This document shows, piece after piece, positions 5,806 through 8,494 of a DNA stretch of 8,494 nucleotides. The DNA is from UBA11606 sp964513285 (GTDB lineage Bacteria > Actinomycetota > Acidimicrobiia > Acidimicrobiales > Aldehydirespiratoraceae): the NCBI GenBank assembly GCA_964513285.1, contig CAZEML010000195.1, positions 1-8,494 of the forward strand, given 5' to 3'. Both the position numbers and the translations under genes were made by a program. The notes under the pieces are model-generated. The model was not told where the DNA came from, ran no database searches, and saw nothing but the letters and a program-made list of their open reading frames with translations. Each line of letters opens with the position of its first letter. The first letter of the stretch is position 1.

Positions 5806-6018
5806 GTGACGTCGGAACCATCACCGGCCCCCGGCGGAGACCGCGACGACCAAGAACTGTCGAATGCCGGGTGTCTCTGGGAGGGCTGCCTGATCGGCGG
5901 ATGCCTCCCCTTCGCGCTGGCGGTCCTCTGCGCCAGTGTCGGCGCCGTCAGCGTCGCCAGACGGACCCGACCCCGCGCGAACCCGCGCGTCGTCAGCCGC
6001 CGGCGCGGAGCGCGGTGA
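5806..6018 (+). CDS. Small cysteine-rich single-pass membrane protein (hypothetical)
   Basis: The 70-residue ORF starts at GTG 5806 and has one convincing hydrophobic helix at about residues 29-51, flanked by an acidic N-terminal half and a strongly basic tail (RRTRPRANP, then RRRGAR). This predicts N-out/C-in topology. Cysteines 23, 28 and 33 form a C-x4-C-x4-C pattern (GCLWEGCLIGGC) at the outer membrane edge, with a fourth at 42. Codon third positions are GC-rich, like the neighbours. It follows a likely terminator, has a promoter-like hexamer at leaderless spacing, and its 3' end overlaps the permease 3' end on the opposite strand by 26 bp. I recognise no family. It could be a chance ORF, since the long opposite-strand reading frames here show how open GC-rich DNA is, but the clean helix and topology favour a real gene. 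Confidence 0.5.
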   Translation: MTSEPSPAPGGDRDDQELSNAGCLWEGCLIGGCLPFALAVLCASVGAVSVARRTRPRANPRVVSRRRGAR

Positions 6019-7237
6019 TCGGTTCGATCGCCGCCGCCCGCCAGGCCGGGTAGGCACCCGACACGACACCGATCGCCAGTCCGAGGAGCGGTGTGGTGAT
6101 CGGCAACCAGGGCTGCAGAACCGGTTCCCACGTGTTGACGGCCGAGACACCCACCACAGTGAGCACGCCGATCGAGGTGCCGACGACGCCGGCGATGAAG
6201 CCGAGGATGGCGCTCTCGGTGAGGAAGAGGGTGGCGATGTGGGTCTTGGTCGCGCCGAGCGAGCGCCGGAGACCGATCTCGGCCGTGCGTTCGAGCACGC
6301 TCACCAGCGTGACGTTCGCGATGCCGATCGCTCCGACGAGCAGCGAGATGCCGCCGAGCAGCAGGAAGAGCGCGTTGATGTCTTCGCCCACCCGTTCGCG
6401 GAGGCTGGCCGGGTCGGGTGGAACCCGGACCCGCACGAGTTCGGGGTTGTTCGGTACGAGTGCCAGCGCCGCTTGGTCGCCGATCAGCTGCGCCCCGCCG
6501 ATGTCGGTGTCGACATGGACGGCGGCGGGGGCAGAGAGGTCGAACCGCTCTTGTGCGAACCCGTCGGTGATGATGATCGAGTTCAAGAGATCGGGTTCGC
6601 GCTGCACGTCGGCCAGGATCCCGACCACCACGATGGGCGTGTCGCCGACGAAGATCGCCGGCTGATTGTCGACGCGGGTGATCGACAGCCGTTGCGCCGC
6701 GGCGGGCCCGAGCACCGCAACGGACGCGCCGAGATCGTTGTGGGCGGCGTCGAACACGGTGCCGGTCGCGAGCTCGGCCCGAACCGCGTCGAACAACCCA
6801 CCGGAGGTGGCGACCACGGGGATCGAGAACGCGGTCGCGCCGGTCGGGTCGACGACGGGCACGGCCCGCACGAGCGCGCCGTTGAGGTCGACGTCGGACT
6901 TGGTGCCGGCCGCCGCCACCCCGTTGAGCCGTTCGAGGCGATCTTGGGCATCCCACGGGATCGGCGAGGTGCGGGACGATCCCCCGAACCCGAACCCGCC
7001 CTGGTTGGCCGGCGTCACCACGACCTCGGTGGCGCTCAGCTCATCGAAGCGCGACACGATGCGGTTGCCGGCGGTGCGCGCGAGCCCGAGGGTGGCGACG
7101 AGCGCGGCGACGCCCAGCACGGTGCCGAGGGCGGTGAGCGCGGTGCGCGACGGCCGAGACGTGATGCCCGCGATCGCTTCGTTGACCAGGTCGCGAAGGA
7201 AGAAGACGGATCGGTCTTCGATGGGTCCCGTCGCCAT
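5993..7237 (-). CDS. MacB/FtsX-type ABC transporter permease
   Basis: This 414-residue protein has the four-helix MacB layout. One N-terminal helix (about 32-53, preceded by SRPSRTALTALG) is followed by a ~230-residue extracytoplasmic MacB_PCD-type domain. Three helices close the C-terminus at about 290-314, 339-368 and 380-399. The FtsX-domain hallmark ERTAEIGLRRSLGAT lies at 316-330, and the end, AYPAWRAAAIEPITALR, is characteristic of the family. Such permeases do not always move substrate through the bilayer; with an adaptor they often drive export or extraction of peptides, antibiotics or lipids by mechanotransmission. I chose ATG 7237 because a GGAG ribosome site lies 7 nt upstream and the start overlaps the ATPase stop as TGATG. 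GTG 7240, three bases earlier, is the alternative (GTGA overlap). It is the last gene of the operon. The substrate is unknown. Confidence 0.93.
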   Translation of the reverse strand: MATGPIEDRSVFFLRDLVNEAIAGITSRPSRTALTALGTVLGVAALVATLGLARTAGNRIVSRFDELSATEVVVTPANQGGFGFGGSSRTSPIPWDAQDRLERLNGVAAAGTKSDVDLNGALVRAVPVVDPTGATAFSIPVVATSGGLFDAVRAELATGTVFDAAHNDLGASVAVLGPAAAQRLSITRVDNQPAIFVGDTPIVVVGILADVQREPDLLNSIIITDGFAQERFDLSAPAAVHVDTDIGGAQLIGDQAALALVPNNPELVRVRVPPDPASLRERVGEDINALFLLLGGISLLVGAIGIANVTLVSVLERTAEIGLRRSLGATKTHIATLFLTESAILGFIAGVVGTSIGVLTVVGVSAVNTWEPVLQPWLPITTPLLGLAIGVVSGAYPAWRAAAIEPITALRAGG

Positions 7238-7953
7238 CACAACGCTCCGGCGATCTGACCGTCGACGATGCGGATGAGCCGCCCGGCCCGGCTCGACACC
7301 GTCTCGTCGTGGGTGATGACGACCAGGGTGAGCCCGGCATCGTGGAGCTCGTCGAACAGCTCGAGGATCGATTCGGAGTTCTCGGTGTCGAGGTTGCCGG
7401 TGGGTTCGTCGGCGAGCAGCAACGACGGCCGGCCGACGAGGGCGCGGGCGATCGCCACCCGCTGGCGCTCACCACCGGACAGCGTGTCGGGAAACGCATC
7501 CATCCGATGCCCGAGCCCGACCCGCTCGAGGGCGGCGGTGGCTCGCTCGGACCGTTCGAGTCGATCGGTACCTCGGTAGAGCTCGGCCAACATGACGTTC
7601 TCGTGCGCGGTCCGGGTCGACAGAAGGTGGAACGCCTGGAACACGAACCCGATCCGAGACCCGCGCAGGGCGGTGCGGTCTCGGTCGTCGAGGGCGCCGG
7701 TGTCGATGCCGTCGAGGTGGTAGGTGCCGAGAGATGGCCGATCGAGCAGGCCGAGCAGGTGCAGCAGGGTCGACTTGCCGGACCCGGACGGACCGACGAT
7801 CGACAGATAGTCGCCGCCGGCGACCGCGAGATCGATGCCGCGGAGCACCTCGACCTCCGGCGGCCCGTCGAAGGTTCGACCGACGCCCCGGAGGGCGACG
7901 ACCGGCGGTGGCGGTGTGGCCGCATCGCCGCCGACGCGCATGGCGAGTGTCAC
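7237..7953 (-). CDS. ABC transporter ATP-binding protein (MacB/LolD-type)
   Basis: The 238-residue protein has every ABC ATPase motif in order: Walker A GPSGSGKST (54-62), Q-loop glutamine 106 in FVFQAFHLL, signature LSGGERQ (158-164), Walker B LLLADEPTG (178-186) with catalytic glutamate 183, D-loop at 188-189 and H-loop histidine 215 in ITHDE. The DEPTGNLD sequence and overall length place it in the MacB/LolD/FtsE-like class that works with four-helix permeases. It would dimerise on the cytosolic face and power the permease encoded next. GTG 7953 overlaps the adaptor stop by 4 bp (GTGA), giving translational coupling. ATG 7941 is a shorter alternative start that loses only four residues before the domain. 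All catalytic residues are present, so it should be active. Confidence 0.95.
   Translation of the reverse strand: MTLAMRVGGDAATPPPPVVALRGVGRTFDGPPEVEVLRGIDLAVAGGDYLSIVGPSGSGKSTLLHLLGLLDRPSLGTYHLDGIDTGALDDRDRTALRGSRIGFVFQAFHLLSTRTAHENVMLAELYRGTDRLERSERATAALERVGLGHRMDAFPDTLSGGERQRVAIARALVGRPSLLLADEPTGNLDTENSESILELFDELHDAGLTLVVITHDETVSSRAGRLIRIVDGQIAGAL
7245..7249 (-). promoter_or_regulatory. Ribosome binding site of the permease
   Basis: On the minus strand CGGAG lies inside the end of the ATPase gene, with 7 nt between it and ATG 7237 but only 4 nt to GTG 7240. The spacing favours the ATG start and a coupled TGATG junction. Confidence 0.5.
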
Positions 7954-8494
7954 TGCTGACCCACGACGACGCGATCGCCGGCAGCCAACGCCCCGTCGAC
8001 CGGGGTGACCTCGACGAAGCCGGTGGTCTCCAAGCCGGTCGTGACGATGACCGTGCGGGTCTCCCCCGGCGTGGCCGGGTCCTCGACCTCGACCCGAACC
8101 GACCCGTCGCCACCGGCCGCGAGGGCGGCGAGCGGCACGGTCAACACTTCGCCGCCGGTCGACGTGATCGGGATGGTGATGCGCAGGTTGAGTCCGGCGA
8201 TGTCGGTCTCGGGGGTCTCGTCGAGCATGATGCGCATGAAGAACCGACCATCGGGGGCCAGCCCACCGTCCTCGTCGGCGAGGAAGGCGATCGTGCCTTC
8301 GACCTCGACCCCCAGCGACTGATCGTCGAGGACGACGGTGTCGCCGACGGCGACGAGCGGCCGATCCGAACTCGACAGCGCGGACTCGACGGTGACGTCG
8401 GCGCCACTCACCGTCATGATCGGCGCGCCACCGATGATGTCGCCCCGTTCGACGTCGATCCGCCGGACCTGGGTCGGCATCGCCTCGATGAAGA
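7950..8494 (-). CDS. Periplasmic adaptor (HlyD/MacA-like) subunit, C-terminal part (5' end missing)
   Basis: The frame runs open to the right edge with no stop, so only the last ~180 residues are visible. ATG 8480 is internal, because codons for FIEA precede it in frame. The visible part reads as the beta-barrel and membrane-proximal region of a membrane fusion protein. QVRRIDVERGDII is the returning strand of a barrel-sandwich (lipoyl-like) domain and IMTVSGADVTVESAL begins the barrel. LVAVGDTVVL and the closing LTVPLAALA and TTGLETTGFVEVTPVDGALAAGDRVVV match the typical adaptor C-terminus. It should bridge the permease to the cell envelope. Actinobacterial versions often carry an extra peptidoglycan-binding domain toward the N-terminus, which would lie outside this window. 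Its stop overlaps the ATPase GTG by 4 bp. It is the first gene of the operon seen here. Confidence 0.85.
   Translation of the reverse strand, partial: FIEAMPTQVRRIDVERGDIIGGAPIMTVSGADVTVESALSSSDRPLVAVGDTVVLDDQSLGVEVEGTIAFLADEDGGLAPDGRFFMRIMLDETPETDIAGLNLRITIPITSTGGEVLTVPLAALAAGGDGSVRVEVEDPATPGETRTVIVTTGLETTGFVEVTPVDGALAAGDRVVVGQQ

Noticed and set aside
5936..7258. Plus-strand open frame of 440 codons opposite the permease
   Set aside because: The minus strand encodes a clear MacB-type permease with all family motifs. The plus frame is an Asp/Arg/Gly/His-rich mirror with no membrane or domain pattern.

Overview
The window is high-GC DNA (roughly two thirds G+C by eye). Its proteins are acidic and poor in lysine, its genes are tightly packed, and several starts look leaderless: a TANNNT-like hexamer ends 6-7 nt before the start codon and there is no Shine-Dalgarno. 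With an ECF/SigE-type sigma factor, an F420/Nim-like flavin-fold protein and a MacB-type transporter, this fits an actinobacterial chromosome, possibly the Acidimicrobiia/Ilumatobacter group. The group assignment is inference from style, not from a marker gene. There are no rRNA or tRNA genes, CRISPR arrays, transposases or phage genes, and no gene-free stretch exceeds about 120 bases.

Layout of the plus-strand half (1-6018). The window opens inside a large unrecognised protein that carries two diverged copies of a ~178-residue unit and a four-cysteine C-terminal tail. A small SRPBCC-fold protein follows. Next is a two-gene cassette: a SigE-like ECF sigma factor overlaps by 4 bp (ATGA) a 747-residue, cysteine-free, single-pass membrane protein. 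That protein has a basic cytosolic N-terminus and a very large acidic extracytoplasmic domain, so it may be an unconventional anti-sigma factor. Then come a flavin/pyridoxamine-oxidase-fold protein whose promoter contains a perfect 15-bp palindrome, a free-standing biotinyl/lipoyl-fold protein with no lysine, a strong hairpin, and a small cysteine-rich membrane protein that I think is real.

Layout of the minus-strand half (5993-8494). Three genes form one tightly overlapping operon read right to left: the C-terminal part of a periplasmic-adaptor (HlyD/MacA-like) subunit, an ABC ATPase and a MacB/FtsX-type permease. Together they should form an export or mechanotransmission ABC system of the adaptor-ATPase-permease kind. 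Its substrate cannot be read from the sequence, and its promoter lies beyond the right edge.

The two halves converge near 6000, where the small membrane protein ORF and the permease 3' ends overlap by 26 bp. The items most worth follow-up are the sigma/membrane-protein pair, the promoter palindrome at 4626-4640, the duplicated-domain protein at the left edge and the lysine-free lipoyl-like protein. No clearly new defence or mobile system is visible.
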